DNA from: Planctomicrobium piriforme
GTDB taxonomy: Bacteria > Planctomycetota > Planctomycetia > Planctomycetales > Planctomycetaceae
Assembly: GCA_945860955.1 (NCBI GenBank)
Contig: CAMATH010000032.1
Coordinates: 1 to 64,000 of the forward strand
DNA length: 64,000 bases
Reading direction: 5' to 3'
The position numbers and the translations under genes were made by a program. Below, piece after piece: positions 26,011 through 35,700 of this stretch. The notes beneath the pieces were generated by a model. It was given only the letters and a program-made list of their open reading frames with translations. It had not been told where the DNA came from and made no database searches. Position 1 is the first letter of the stretch. The number at the start of each line of letters is the position of its first letter.

Positions 26011-27806
26011 CGTTCGAGAGCGTTGTTCCTCAGCAGTCGGCGCAGTTCCTGGTGATTGCTTTTTGTCTGGCGAATCAGCAGCAGGCCGGGGACCGCGCGG
26101 AGTTCGGCTTCCGCGTTATCCGAGAGACGCTGGGAGTTCTGTTTCCAACTGCGGGGGGCGACGATTTCGGGGAGAGTTTTGGCCAGCGCCTCGGTCGATT
26201 CCGGGGGGACTGGGTAATTCTCCCAGGTGAATGACAACGGCCGCGTCTCGCCGGCGGCGTCCGATTCTTCCACGATCTGATCGAGTTCCGCGAGGATCTG
26301 GGCCAGTTCCCAGTGCCCCCGGTGGCTCAGCCGCACGACGAGGGCATCCTCCGCGATCTCGATTGATCCGTCACGTAACCCGAGTCCGAAGATTCCCCAG
26401 TAATACGCCATCACATCTCGAATCGCGTCAACAAGTTCCAGCGGGTCATGGCCACAGTCCAGCAGATTGGAGACATCGTACGTTTTCGATCGATCCACCA
26501 TAGAGGCGAAATTCGAGTGAACGATCTGCACGGTTTCGTGCCGGATGATCCACGCCAAACCGCGCGGCTCCAGCAGGGTTCCCAGAATCGATTCCAAACG
26601 CGCATTCTTCAACGTGACCCGGGGCTGTTCCTCGAGAGCGCCGGCAAGAACGGTCCCAATTCGGTTCGGATCCACCAAGATCGGAATCTCGGACATCTTC
26701 CCCAGCGCCACGAGACACTCGGCCAGCGTCTGATCGTGGAATTCGACGTCGTGCCGCTCGTCGAGAGCTTCGAGGATCTGGACATCCCGGGGGACTTTCG
26801 GCTTTTCGTCCGCGACACGGACAAGCTTCACCGGCTGCACGGTGAAGGGCTTGCGCGGCATTCCCGCCTGTGGTGCCGTCCGATGTTTGTCCCCGACTTC
26901 TGCCCCCTCGGCGATCTCGTCCAGTTCCGACAGAATTTTCGCGATGATTCGCTGTTGAGGCTGATTGCGGCACGCGATGATCACACCACCTGTGAATGCG
27001 ATTCCCCGAGGTCCCTTTCCGGACGAACCTGTCGCACCAATCAACGCTTTCACCAATTCGTTCGGTTTGTGACCCGCCGCGATCAGCGTGGCGACATCGT
27101 ACGTTCTCGATTCCACAAGAAAGTCCACCTGGGATTCCTCTCGAATCCACAGCGCGTCATGTCGAATCGCCCATGCCAGACCAACCGGTTCTAACAGGCG
27201 CTCGAGCAACGTTTCGAACCGGATCTCGGTTTCGTGAATTGTCACAGGGCCGTCGAGCGCCGACATCGGCGGTTTGGCAGCATGGTCAGCCTCCGCACTC
27301 TGTTCCTCCGTTGTGTTCGGGGGGAATTCCTCCAGAGACAAATTGATCCCGGCGGTCTTGGCGAGTTCCGTCAGGATTTCGCGAAGGGGCTTGGCTTCAA
27401 AGTTGACGGCAAGTTCCCGATCGAGTGTTTCGAGGATCAGATCCTCGGGCGTCGAATCGTCATCCTCGGCATGGCCGCGGAGGACCAGATCACGCGTGGG
27501 GAGATCCGACTCGGGACGCTCGCGAGGCACCCGCCGACGTTGGCGTCCAGGGGACCGAGGGGTTTCAGGTTGCGCATCGGGCTCATTCGCGCCGGCCTCA
27601 GGTCCGTCCGGTTCTGTCTCGGCCTGTTCGTCGGGTTCAGGTCGGGCCGCCCAGGGCCAACAGGTGGCGATTCCGCCTCCCATGATCAGCGCAACGGCAA
27701 TCCAGCGAATCACAGGTGATCTCCACACACGCGCATCCCGAATTGGGAACACCAGGGAAGTTGACGGTGCGCCGACAGAGGGACGCGACGCGCCGTATGG
27801 GATCAT
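25986..27806 (-). CDS. Membrane-anchored protein with repeated secretin-N/STN-like domains
   Basis: The 606-residue protein has a transmembrane segment at about 30-50 (VIRWIAVALIMGGGIATCW), then an acidic, Pro-rich linker with an RRRVPRERP patch. Two similar modules follow, each with a helix-strand unit (LREILTELAKTAGINLSLEEF; LAECLVALGKMSEIPILVDPN), a strand pair ending LEPVGLAWAIRHDALWI or LEPRGLAWIIRHETVQI, and a YDVATLIAAGH or YDVSNLLDCGH box. These resemble the N-domains of secretins and the STN domain. No secretin barrel follows. It may bind peptidoglycan-spanning or regulatory partners. ATG 27806 is chosen because the upstream extension adds only unlikely sequence. Confidence 0.7.
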   Translation of the reverse strand: MIPYGASRPSVGAPSTSLVFPIRDARVWRSPVIRWIAVALIMGGGIATCWPWAARPEPDEQAETEPDGPEAGANEPDAQPETPRSPGRQRRRVPRERPESDLPTRDLVLRGHAEDDDSTPEDLILETLDRELAVNFEAKPLREILTELAKTAGINLSLEEFPPNTTEEQSAEADHAAKPPMSALDGPVTIHETEIRFETLLERLLEPVGLAWAIRHDALWIREESQVDFLVESRTYDVATLIAAGHKPNELVKALIGATGSSGKGPRGIAFTGGVIIACRNQPQQRIIAKILSELDEIAEGAEVGDKHRTAPQAGMPRKPFTVQPVKLVRVADEKPKVPRDVQILEALDERHDVEFHDQTLAECLVALGKMSEIPILVDPNRIGTVLAGALEEQPRVTLKNARLESILGTLLEPRGLAWIIRHETVQIVHSNFASMVDRSKTYDVSNLLDCGHDPLELVDAIRDVMAYYWGIFGLGLRDGSIEIAEDALVVRLSHRGHWELAQILAELDQIVEESDAAGETRPLSFTWENYPVPPESTEALAKTLPEIVAPRSWKQNSQRLSDNAEAELRAVPGLLLIRQTKSNHQELRRLLRNNALERHPSTTPM

Positions 27807-27901
27807 GTTACCCTGTTGGTCCGCCAGGAGGGAATCGAGATTCTTCGGGTGTCGAACGGTCTCGGCACGCAACTTCCCTCACACGCCCGATCGTCCAGCT
27901 C

Positions 27902-29146
27902 GTGAACTCCGAACTTCCCGCAATTCTGGGTGGCTCTCCTGTTCGCCCCTCCGGTCCACCGACCTGGCCCCCCACCGATCCGGCGCTCACGTCGATTTTG
28001 CGGGAAACGCTGCGCGATGGTTCCTGGGGGCGGTATCACGGGGAACAGTGCCAGCGACTTCAATCGCTGCTGGCCGCGTCGCACCAGGTGGAACATGTCG
28101 TGCTGACCTGTAGCGGAACGGCGGCGGTGGAACTTGCGCTGCGGGGGCTGGGGGTCGCCGCCGGTGACGAGGTGATTCTGTCGGCCTACGACTTCAAGGG
28201 CAATTTCCAGGACGTGCTGGCATTGGGGGCGATTCCGGTTCTGGTCGATATTCGTCCCGACGATTGGAGTCTGGATGTTTCACAAGTGGCCGCTGCTCTT
28301 GGACCGAAAGTCAAGGCGATCATCGCGTCGCATTTGCACGGAGCGATCGTGGAGATGCCGACCTTGCGGGCGATCGCGGACGGGGCCGGTGTGCCGATCC
28401 TGGAAGACGCGTGTCAGGCACCGCTGGCCCGGGTTCACGGTCGGACAGCGGGAACCTGGGGGGACGTGGGAGTTCTCAGTTTTGGTGGCAGCAAACTCGT
28501 GACGGCCGGTCGCGGAGGGGCGGTCTTCACCCGGAGGGCGGATGTCGCACAGAGAATCCGCCTGCACGTCTTGCGGGGGAACGACGTCTACCCTATGTCG
28601 GAATTGCAGGGGGCGGCGTTGATACCGCAATGGGAATTCCTTCCCGAGTGGAATCAACGTCGATTGGTCGCGGTCGAATGGTTGCGGCCGGAGTTCGCGA
28701 AAGCGACCGCGCCGCTCCGTGCGGAAGCCCGACACGCGATCGAAGTCACCAAGGAATTGAACCCGTTTCCGCTGGCGTCGGGAGATTCTCGATCTGTGTT
28801 CTACAAATGGGGAATGCGCTACGAGTCGCAGGATGCCGATGGACTGACACGAAACCAATTCGCGATCGCCGTGCGCGCGGAAGGGATCGCGCTCGATCCG
28901 GGATTGCGTGCCCTACACAAGATTCACTCCGCGCGGCGGTTTCGCGCCGTAGGAAACTTGAGCGAAGCGACCCGAGCCGACACGGGAATCCTCACGTTGC
29001 ATCATCCGGTTTTGCTGGGAGATGAAAGTGATCTGGCGCAGATACCGGTTGCGATCAAGAAGATTCTAATGCACGCGGAGGTGATTCGAGATAGGTTTTT
29101 GAAGGAAGGCCGGTCGGTGGAAGCGGGCGATGAGGGGGTGGTTTGA
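27902..29146 (+). CDS. DegT/DnrJ/EryC1/StrS-family aminotransferase
   Basis: From GTG 27902 the protein has 414 residues and the fold-type I sugar-aminotransferase pattern. LTCSGTAAVELALRGLGVAAGDEVIL is the N-terminal PLP-phosphate region. VPILEDACQAPLA carries the PLP-ring Asp. SFGGSKLVTAGRGG contains the Schiff-base lysine (about K198). The RGNDVYPMSELQGAAL stretch also fits. Family members transaminate nucleotide-linked keto sugars or AHBA-type precursors. The usual EGG after the lysine is RGG here, as in more distant members. A longer frame to 27716 exists but adds unlikely sequence. No sugar-biosynthesis genes are adjacent. Confidence 0.85.
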   Translation: MNSELPAILGGSPVRPSGPPTWPPTDPALTSILRETLRDGSWGRYHGEQCQRLQSLLAASHQVEHVVLTCSGTAAVELALRGLGVAAGDEVILSAYDFKGNFQDVLALGAIPVLVDIRPDDWSLDVSQVAAALGPKVKAIIASHLHGAIVEMPTLRAIADGAGVPILEDACQAPLARVHGRTAGTWGDVGVLSFGGSKLVTAGRGGAVFTRRADVAQRIRLHVLRGNDVYPMSELQGAALIPQWEFLPEWNQRRLVAVEWLRPEFAKATAPLRAEARHAIEVTKELNPFPLASGDSRSVFYKWGMRYESQDADGLTRNQFAIAVRAEGIALDPGLRALHKIHSARRFRAVGNLSEATRADTGILTLHHPVLLGDESDLAQIPVAIKKILMHAEVIRDRFLKEGRSVEAGDEGVV

Positions 29147-29187
29147 TTTAAGATTGGTGGGGCGCGCAGGGGACGCGGAGAACGCAG

Positions 29188-29211
29188 GGGGCTGACGCCA
29201 CCCCGCTCGCC
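29188..29211. repeat. Dispersed intergenic repeat, copy 1
   Basis: GGGGCTGACGCCACCCCGC and the following TCGCC recur, inverted and slightly changed, at 48182-48204 and 55056-55077. All three copies are intergenic. Confidence 0.6.
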
Positions 29212-29284
29212 AGTGTTGGTCAATTCACCACTGGGGACTACACTTCAATCAGTGACAACGGACAACTGCCCACGGACCCATTCG

Positions 29285-29848
29285 ATGCTCAACTACGGCG
29301 AAAAATTCGACACCGGTCTCACTTACCACGACTTTCTGCACAAGTTCGGCACCGACGAGCAACGGCGGCGCTGGCAGGGTGTGCATGAGCGCATTCTGTT
29401 GACCGACGCGCAGAAAACGCTGTTGTCGAGCTTTCAACGCGAAGTCAAAGTTCTCTGTCTGGCCGGCGCGTGGTGTGGTGACTGCGTCAATCAGTGTCCG
29501 ATCTTCGATCATTTTGAAATCGCGAATCCCAAGATTCGCATCCGCTATTTCGATCGGGACGCCAATCCCGATCTGGGAGCCGCTCTTTCGGTCTGTGGCG
29601 GAGCGCGCGTCCCGGTGTTGCTGTTTCTGTCGGAAGACGATTTTCAGGTCGGATTCTACGGTGACCGGACGATTTCCAAGTACCGCGCGATGGCGCAGGC
29701 ACAACTGGGACCGGCCTGTCCGACCGGACTGATCGCCGAGCCAGAGGAACTGCTCTCCGCCGTCGTCCAGGATTGGCTCAACGAGTTTGAACGGGTGCAG
29801 TGGATCGTGAGACTGTCGGCGCGGCTGCGTCAAAAGCACGGTGACTGA
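29285..29848 (+). CDS. Thioredoxin-fold protein
   Basis: The 187-residue cytoplasmic protein has a thioredoxin-like domain at about 55-140 with the active-site-like motif AGAWCGDCVNQC (two cysteines spaced CGDC, plus a third nearby) and the cis-proline segment GARVPVLLFLSED. No signal peptide is seen. The N-terminal ~50 residues are helical (YHDFLHKFGTDEQRRRWQGV) and the C-terminal part carries an Arg/Gln-rich helix. Similar stand-alone proteins are annotated as thioredoxin family. It probably reduces disulfides or binds a partner. ATG 29285 is preferred over the longer frame from 29213. Confidence 0.8.
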   Translation: MLNYGEKFDTGLTYHDFLHKFGTDEQRRRWQGVHERILLTDAQKTLLSSFQREVKVLCLAGAWCGDCVNQCPIFDHFEIANPKIRIRYFDRDANPDLGAALSVCGGARVPVLLFLSEDDFQVGFYGDRTISKYRAMAQAQLGPACPTGLIAEPEELLSAVVQDWLNEFERVQWIVRLSARLRQKHGD

Positions 29849-29876
29849 GACAGCCCGGCAGGATGCCGACCCCGTA

Positions 29877-29896
29877 GTGTGGGTTTATACCCACAC
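29877..29896. repeat. Palindromic intergenic repeat, copy A
   Basis: GTGTGGGT, TTAT, ACCCACAC: a perfect 8-bp hairpin, preceded by GTA and followed by GAAGTCGCGG. A related copy is at 29941-29960. Confidence 0.6.
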
Positions 29897-29940
29897 GAAG
29901 TCGCGGCAATCGGAGTCTGCGGTGGCGGCGTAGCGTTGGC

Positions 29941-29960
29941 GCGTGGGTTAAAACTCACGC
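29941..29960. repeat. Palindromic intergenic repeat, copy B
   Basis: GCGTGGGT, TAAA, ACTCACGC with one G-T pair, followed by TAAGTTGCGG. It resembles copy A and touches the end of the symporter gene, so it may also act in termination. Confidence 0.55.
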
Positions 29961-31417
29961 TAAGTTGCGGTCGACTCTTTCGCCCGCTCGTTTCCCGCCA
30001 CGCACGTCGCGACGACCAGATCCCCGGTCACGTTCAACACCGTTCGGCACATGTCGAGAATCCGATCGACGCCGAAAATGATGCCGATCCCCTCACCCGG
30101 AACTCCGACCGATCGCATCAGCACGACAATCAGCGGCAACGAACCACCAGGGACTCCTGCGGTGCCGATCCCCGCGAGGATCGACATCAGCACAACCTGC
30201 AGTTGCTGACCCGTCGTGAGTTCCACACCAAAAACCTGGGCCAGAAACAGTACGACGACCCCTTCGTAAAGAGCCGTGCCGTTCTGATTGCCCGTTGCGC
30301 CAACGGTGAGAACGAAGCGTGAGGTCTCCCGGGGGAGCTTCAAGTTGTCTTCCGCCACACGCAGCGCGGTGGGGAGCGTCGCGTTCGACGAAGAGGTGCC
30401 GAACGCAACTTCCATCGCCTCGGCGACCCCACGAAAGAACGCCAGGGGAGAAAACCGGCTGAAGAGCGCGATGACGATCGGGTAAACCACCACCAGTTGC
30501 AATAACAACCCGGTCAGCACGGTCAGCGCGAACCAGAAGAGTGTGATCAGCACATCGAAACCGAGTCGGGCGACGATTGAAAAGACTAGGAAGCCCGCCC
30601 CGAGTGGAGCCAGCACCATCGCCCAGCCAATGATGACCATGGCGACCGCGTTGAGTCCTTCGAGCCAGCCGATGAGTACGCCACATTTTTCCGGATTGGC
30701 GGCGATCGCCGCCCCGAGGAACAGAGCGAAGAACATGACGGCGAGCATGCCGTTCCCCTTCGAGCTGCCATCAACCGCGCCGACCATTTCCTGTAGCGGA
30801 TTCTCGGGAATCATGTCGACGATGATATCGCGACCGCTCTTGGAGCGTTCGGCTTGTTTGACCACGTCTGTTGAACTGCTGGCGTTACGTTCGACCAGTT
30901 CCGTTCGCTTCGATTCCGACAGGGATTCGCCGGGGCGGATGATGTTGACCAGCGACAGACCAAGGAGTACCGCACACGCGGAGAGCAATCCCGAAAACGC
31001 CAGAGTGCGTACACCAATCCGTCCCAGCTTCCGCAAATCGCCAATCTCAACGACTGCGAGCGCGAGTGCCGAAACGACCAGTGGCAGCACCACCATGAAC
31101 ATCAGCCGCAGGAACAGTTTCCCCACAACTTCAGCGACATTTACGCGGAACCAGTCGAGACGGTCGTCGATTCCGTTGAGGTCGATATCGAGCGGACTGT
31201 CGGCACCGGCGACAACCGGTGTGCGAAACAGGTAGTTCGCCACAAGCCCCAGGCCGGCTCCCAGCGCCAGCCCGATCAGAATCTTTTTGGGAGAGGCATG
31301 CCCTGCTTTGGCGGGAGGACTGTTCGAACCCCCCGAAGTCGAATTCACCCCGGTCTGGGCATCAGGCCGATCGACAGAGTTCCGCCGGGCATCCGCCGAG
31401 TTGTCAGTCACTCTCAA
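29960..31417 (-). CDS. Dicarboxylate/amino acid:cation symporter (DAACS)
   Basis: The 485-residue protein belongs to the sodium:dicarboxylate (SDF) family, with about eight membrane spans and two re-entrant loops. Marks are LFLRLMFMVVLPLVVSALALAV in the N-terminal half, the Ser-rich re-entrant loop FGTSSSNATLPTALR, the binding-site segment TVGATGNQNGTALYEG, and GIGTAGVPGGSLPLIVV. FGVDRILDMCRTVLNVTGD is the conserved C-terminal helix. Members take up glutamate, aspartate or C4-dicarboxylates with protons or sodium. NQNG replaces the usual NMDG, losing an acidic residue. The hydrophilic N-terminus (about 40 residues) is longer than usual. The start (TTG 31417 or GTG 31411) is uncertain. Confidence 0.9.
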   Translation of the reverse strand: MRVTDNSADARRNSVDRPDAQTGVNSTSGGSNSPPAKAGHASPKKILIGLALGAGLGLVANYLFRTPVVAGADSPLDIDLNGIDDRLDWFRVNVAEVVGKLFLRLMFMVVLPLVVSALALAVVEIGDLRKLGRIGVRTLAFSGLLSACAVLLGLSLVNIIRPGESLSESKRTELVERNASSSTDVVKQAERSKSGRDIIVDMIPENPLQEMVGAVDGSSKGNGMLAVMFFALFLGAAIAANPEKCGVLIGWLEGLNAVAMVIIGWAMVLAPLGAGFLVFSIVARLGFDVLITLFWFALTVLTGLLLQLVVVYPIVIALFSRFSPLAFFRGVAEAMEVAFGTSSSNATLPTALRVAEDNLKLPRETSRFVLTVGATGNQNGTALYEGVVVLFLAQVFGVELTTGQQLQVVLMSILAGIGTAGVPGGSLPLIVVLMRSVGVPGEGIGIIFGVDRILDMCRTVLNVTGDLVVATCVAGNERAKESTAT

Positions 31418-31600
31418 GATCTCGTGGTTGAGGGGATGTGCAGGGATGGAGGTACTCTGATTCGTGAAACCGTCGAATGCAAGGGAAATGTCGAATATTG
31501 GTCACCGATCTGGCACGAGGATGAGTCAAACTCGTGCTGGTTACTTGACCGGTCGCCCCGCGGTTTGTACGTTAGTATCGCGTTGCGAACAGGCTCGTAC

Positions 31601-31672
31601 GCGGGTGTAACTCAGTGGTAGAGTGCTGGCTTCCCAAGCCTGCTGTCGTGGGTTCGATCCCCATCACCCGCT
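31601..31672 (+). tRNA. tRNA-Gly (anticodon CCC)
   Basis: Acceptor strands GCGGGTG (31601-31607) and CACCCGC (31665-31671) pair perfectly, with discriminator T at 31672. The D-arm contains CTCAGTGGTAGAG. The anticodon loop TTCCCAA gives CCC, and the stem around it has one T-T mismatch. The T-arm has GTGGG-TTCGATC-CCCAT. CCA is not encoded. A terminator follows 15 bases later. Confidence 0.95.
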
Positions 31673-31687
31673 CTTGTTTTTTCAACT

Positions 31688-31719
31688 CCCCGCCTGGGCG
31701 GCACAATGGGCGGGGTTTT
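31688..31719 (+). terminator. Intrinsic terminator after tRNA-Gly
   Basis: CCCCGCC (31688-31694) pairs with GGCGGGG (31709-31715), followed by TTTTC. It is placed 15 bases after the tRNA end. Confidence 0.75.
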
Positions 31720-31800
31720 CGGCACGCCGGGGTCGTTGGCCGGGAAACTCGTTTGCGGTTGAGTGATACCTCGCACGGCCGGAACCAAGACAATTTCGGA

Positions 31801-31856
31801 GAGCCGCGCCCGTCGGGAAGCGGTATCAAACTCCCGCTTCCTGACGGTCGCGGCTC
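31801..31856. repeat. REP-like long palindrome
   Basis: Left arm GAGCCGCGCCCGTCGGGAAG with following CGG and right arm CCGCTTCCTGACGGTCGCGG with following CTC are near-perfect inverted copies around a nine-base loop. Antisense reading gives the peptide PSGSG...LPDGRGS, often seen as spurious translation in planctomycete genomes. The 327-base gap 31673-31999 holds no gene. Confidence 0.7.
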
Positions 31857-31999
31857 CAGCAAAATGTCTCAACGCGGACCGCGCGGAGTAGAAAGGGGTG
31901 TCGAGCTTCGAAGGGCAGCGCCGGTGGTGCTGGGCATGGCCCTGGTGCCCTGGAGTCGCATTGTTGATCCAGCGGGGCCGGCTCGCCGCGGCGAACCGC

Positions 32000-32773
32000 C
32001 TATGTTGATTCTGTTTTCAAAACAACGGTTCCCGGCCATCCGGTGCTGTAGAGGGCGACGTCGGCGGCTGTCAGTCGTCCGTCGTGCAGGGCGGATGCGA
32101 CGAGAACTCCCGCGACCCCCGAAGCCGCTTCCTGGGCCAAATCCAAGCGGTGTCGCACTCCTCCCCCGGTGATCAGGCGGGTGTCGGGGAATTCCTTGAG
32201 AATCGACTGACACACTGTGGCGGTCTGAATCCCCTCACCAACCCCCACGCCGGCGAGGTCCAAAACGATCAGGCCGTCGACACCCGCCTTCAACGCGACC
32301 CGCGCGATCGACAGCGGCTCCCAGCCGATCCAGCATCCCGGGGCAACCAATGGGCGGCCCCATTTCAAGTCCAGACTGAAGACCACCCGTCCGGGCGGGA
32401 TCTCAGCCACGATCTTCTCCAGCGTCTCGGGACTGACACACGACTCCAGCCCCACGACCACGTATTTCGCGCCGGAATCCAGGATCCTGCGTGCGACTTC
32501 GGGGCTGTTCACACCCGCGTCAATCAGCAGTTCAAACCCCGCGCGGGCAAGCTGCCGGTACGTCTCCCAGCCGGGATCTCCCCGAACGATCGCGTCGAGG
32601 TCGGCGACATACAGCGTGGTGAGGCCCAACTGGTCGCGAAACGCGCTGGCAATCGACAGCGGGTCGCTCCCCGGCACCAGCCGGCTTTCGACGGGACGAT
32701 ACGACTCCCGTCGGCCGGCGATTCCCCGGACGACGACGCCATTCAAAAGATCCAGGACGGGAACGACACGCAC
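32000..32773 (-). CDS. HisA/HisF-like TIM-barrel protein (methanopterin-type relative)
   Basis: The 257-residue protein is a (beta/alpha)8 barrel related to HisA: VVPVLDLLNGVVVRGIAG at the start, LYVADLDAIVRGDPGW on strand 2, LLIDAGVNSPEVA, KYVVVGLESCVS, RVVFSLDLKWGRPL, GLIVLDLAGVGVGEG and RLITGGGVRH. It lacks the full HisA signature and has no his genes nearby. It fits the hisAF_rel family (as I recall TIGR00734) of methanogens, methylotrophs and planctomycetes, which accompanies tetrahydromethanopterin or methanofuran synthesis. It starts nine bases after the ResB-CcsA gene and is probably co-transcribed with it. True HisA activity cannot be excluded. Confidence 0.75.
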   Translation of the reverse strand: MRVVPVLDLLNGVVVRGIAGRRESYRPVESRLVPGSDPLSIASAFRDQLGLTTLYVADLDAIVRGDPGWETYRQLARAGFELLIDAGVNSPEVARRILDSGAKYVVVGLESCVSPETLEKIVAEIPPGRVVFSLDLKWGRPLVAPGCWIGWEPLSIARVALKAGVDGLIVLDLAGVGVGEGIQTATVCQSILKEFPDTRLITGGGVRHRLDLAQEAASGVAGVLVASALHDGRLTAADVALYSTGWPGTVVLKTEST

Positions 32774-32782
32774 AGGCGTTAC

Positions 32783-35700
32783 CTAGGCTTTCGCGCCGGC
32801 GGGTGTCCTGCTCAGCGAACCGAGCGGTCGGATGCCCGCCGTGTAGCTCCACCACCACGCCGTCGGCAGTGAGGCCAAGCCAATGAAGATCACATTGATC
32901 AGGGCGTACAGTCCCAGCCACATGACCGTTCCCTCGCGGAATCCATAGGCGTGCAGTCCGACCCCGAGTTCGTTCACGCCGAACCAGCTCCAGGCGGTCA
33001 TGATGTTGCCACCAATGGCCAAGGCGGCCAGTCCCCGGTCCTTGACCATTCCGCCCCAACGGGCGTGTAGCACCAGCGAGTTCCACAACACGATCATCAG
33101 CGCGCCATTTTCTTTCGGATCCCAGCCCCAGAACCGACCCCACGAATCGTCGGCCCAGAGACCCCCCAACACCGTTCCGACGAAACTCAGAATGATCGCG
33201 CAGCACAATGTGCCGTACGTCATGGAAGTCAGCGTCGCGCGGGTCTTGGGGGTCGAGAAGGGAGTCAGCACTCCATGGAAGACGTAAAGCGTTCCCAATG
33301 TTCCCGCGACGAATGTCGCAGTGTAACCGAGCGCGATCGTGACCACGTGCGTTGCCAGCCAGAATTGCGTGTCCAGCACCGCCTGCATGACCGTGAACGT
33401 GTCTCCGTCTCCCGCCAGGGTGAACGAGATGTACAGCGTGATGAAGCCAGCGACCGATGCCACCGCGTTCCCGATCCCCATCCGGAAGATCCATTCCAGC
33501 ACCAGACCGGCCACGACCGCTCCCCAACCAATGAAGACTGCGGAAGAGTACAGATTGGTGACCGGCGGACGCCCGGAAATGTACATTCGCCCCATGAGGG
33601 CCGCGGTGTGCAGAACGAAAATCACCAGGAGACCGATGAACGTGGCCCATTGCACCGGCCGACCCACGCCAGCCACCGCCAACAACCACCCGATCAGCGT
33701 CGCGATCCCCGCCAGCAGGTACAGCGTCCACGCGATCTTGAACGGGGCCACACTGTTGTAAGACGCCTCGAACCCGGTCTTCGCCGGCTGGTACTCCGCG
33801 GGCGGAGTGTCAGCGATCAGGTCGAGATACGATCGCACCGCCCGGTTGAATTCCAGCGGCTTTTCTTCCGCGTAGCTCGTCAGAATTTCATTCCACAGCG
33901 CGACCGCGCGGGACGGATCCTGCTGCTTCAAGATCTTCGCGAGGATGTAATCCCGCTCGGTCGCGGTGACGAGCGGTTTCCATTCCACACCGTCTTGCTT
34001 CCCGTCCGAAACCACCATCGGCACCGCCAGGGGGGGCATCCCTTTCATCAGCTTCTGTTCGTTCGATTCGACCATCGCCCGTACCCGGGGGGCCTGCGCG
34101 CGAAACGCCTCAATCAGCTCGGTGTCGGGATCGGAGGGGAATTGCTTGACCGCCATCGAGGCTTCCACAGCGGTATAGGCCCGGATGCGCCGGTCCAGAT
34201 CGAGCATCTTTCGCTCGAAGGCGTCGAAGTTCTGTTGAGCGGCCGCGTATTCCCGCTCGATCGCGCTCGCCACCGCGCTGGCTCCCGCCTTGGCGATCGC
34301 CCTCTGATTGACCCGGTTGATTTCCTGAGCGATCACTTTCGCGTCCGCTTTCACGTCGGTCCGCACGATCACTCGCGCGATCAGTTTCGCGAGCAGCCGC
34401 GCGTCGACGTTTTCATTCGCGTTCTCAATTTCCGAGGCGATCTCGGCAGCGATCTCAGTCGAATTTCCCGCGACTTTTGCCTCCGGTATGTCGCCGACCG
34501 CGTCTTTGGTCACTTCACTCGCGATCGCTTTCGCCACCTCATTTCGCAGCGCGATCTCCTTTTCATTCCCCCGTTTCTCGCGCAGCCGATCGACCTCGGC
34601 GTGGAATTTGTCCGCCTGTTTGGCAATCTCCCGTCGGGAATACAGATGGCTCTTGCGCCATTCCAACTTGAAGAACTCCGCCATTTCGGGATTGTCGATC
34701 CGGAACACCTTGTGGAATTCCGAGCGCGGGGGGCCGTCCTTCTGGTCCGAAGCCCCCGACATCACGTCAAAGAGCCAGCGGATCGCGGTCAGCTTCGTGC
34801 TGCCCGTGTCGGGCACATTGTCGTGATTCGAAATCACCTGCAATGTGTTGCGGGCGAGTGAATCGATCGGCTTGATTCGCCCCTCGTACACCACGGGGAT
34901 CTTCGCCGCCTGGTTGAGGTCGAAATCTCCAAAGCTGTTCTTCTTGCCGAACCCTTCTCCAATCATCAGCGCTACGCACGCCGCCACAGCCAGCCCCGCG
35001 AGAATCCAATCGGCTTTCCCGGGACGTGTCGGCAACAGGACGGGTTCGGCGGTTCGCCCGTCGCGATTCCCGAAGTCTGTGTCCGTGAGTGACTCAACGT
35101 TTCGACCACGAGCCGACCGGCCGAGGAATCGAAACAGGGTCAACCCGAATTGAAACACCATGCCAACCGCGACGATCATGCACGAGACATACGGAATCAT
35201 CCACCCGGTGTTCGTCACCACCTGCAGACCGGTCGCTTCCTGTCCCGTCAGAGGGTCCTGCATGTAGTTCGACTGGTAGAACGTCTCCCCACCGTACCGC
35301 AACGGGTTGTTCATCCAGATGTGCCGCTCGACCGACATGCCGCCATCGGTCAGCACCACGTCCGACGAGTAATTCTTCGCCGTGTTGGTGCCGATGTACT
35401 TGTCAAACCGCACATCGGTCAGTTGCACCGAGAACGGTTTGTAAACGCGTTTGAATCGCAGCGCGACGTCGTATTTCTTGCCGTCCAATTCCAGCAGTTG
35501 CGGCTTGGAAAGCTCGTACAAAAAGGGCGGAGTATTCGCCCGGATCTCAGCATCGGTCCAGCCTGAACGGGCCCGCGAATCCTGAAATCGCGTCGCCAGC
35601 ATGTTGAACAGGTAAACCCCCAGGCTCTCGCTGGTCCCTTTCTTACGGAACTCGACATAGACCGAAGTGTCGTCCACCGCTTCCGACTTCACCCCGGTCC

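Noticed and set aside
31572-31862. 96-residue minus-strand open frame with MGIEPTTAGLGS
   Set aside because: It is antisense to tRNA-Gly and to the REP-like palindrome.
33275-34861. 528-residue plus-strand open frame
   Set aside because: It is fully antisense to the ResB-CcsA gene, is extremely rich in His and Arg, and has no domain.
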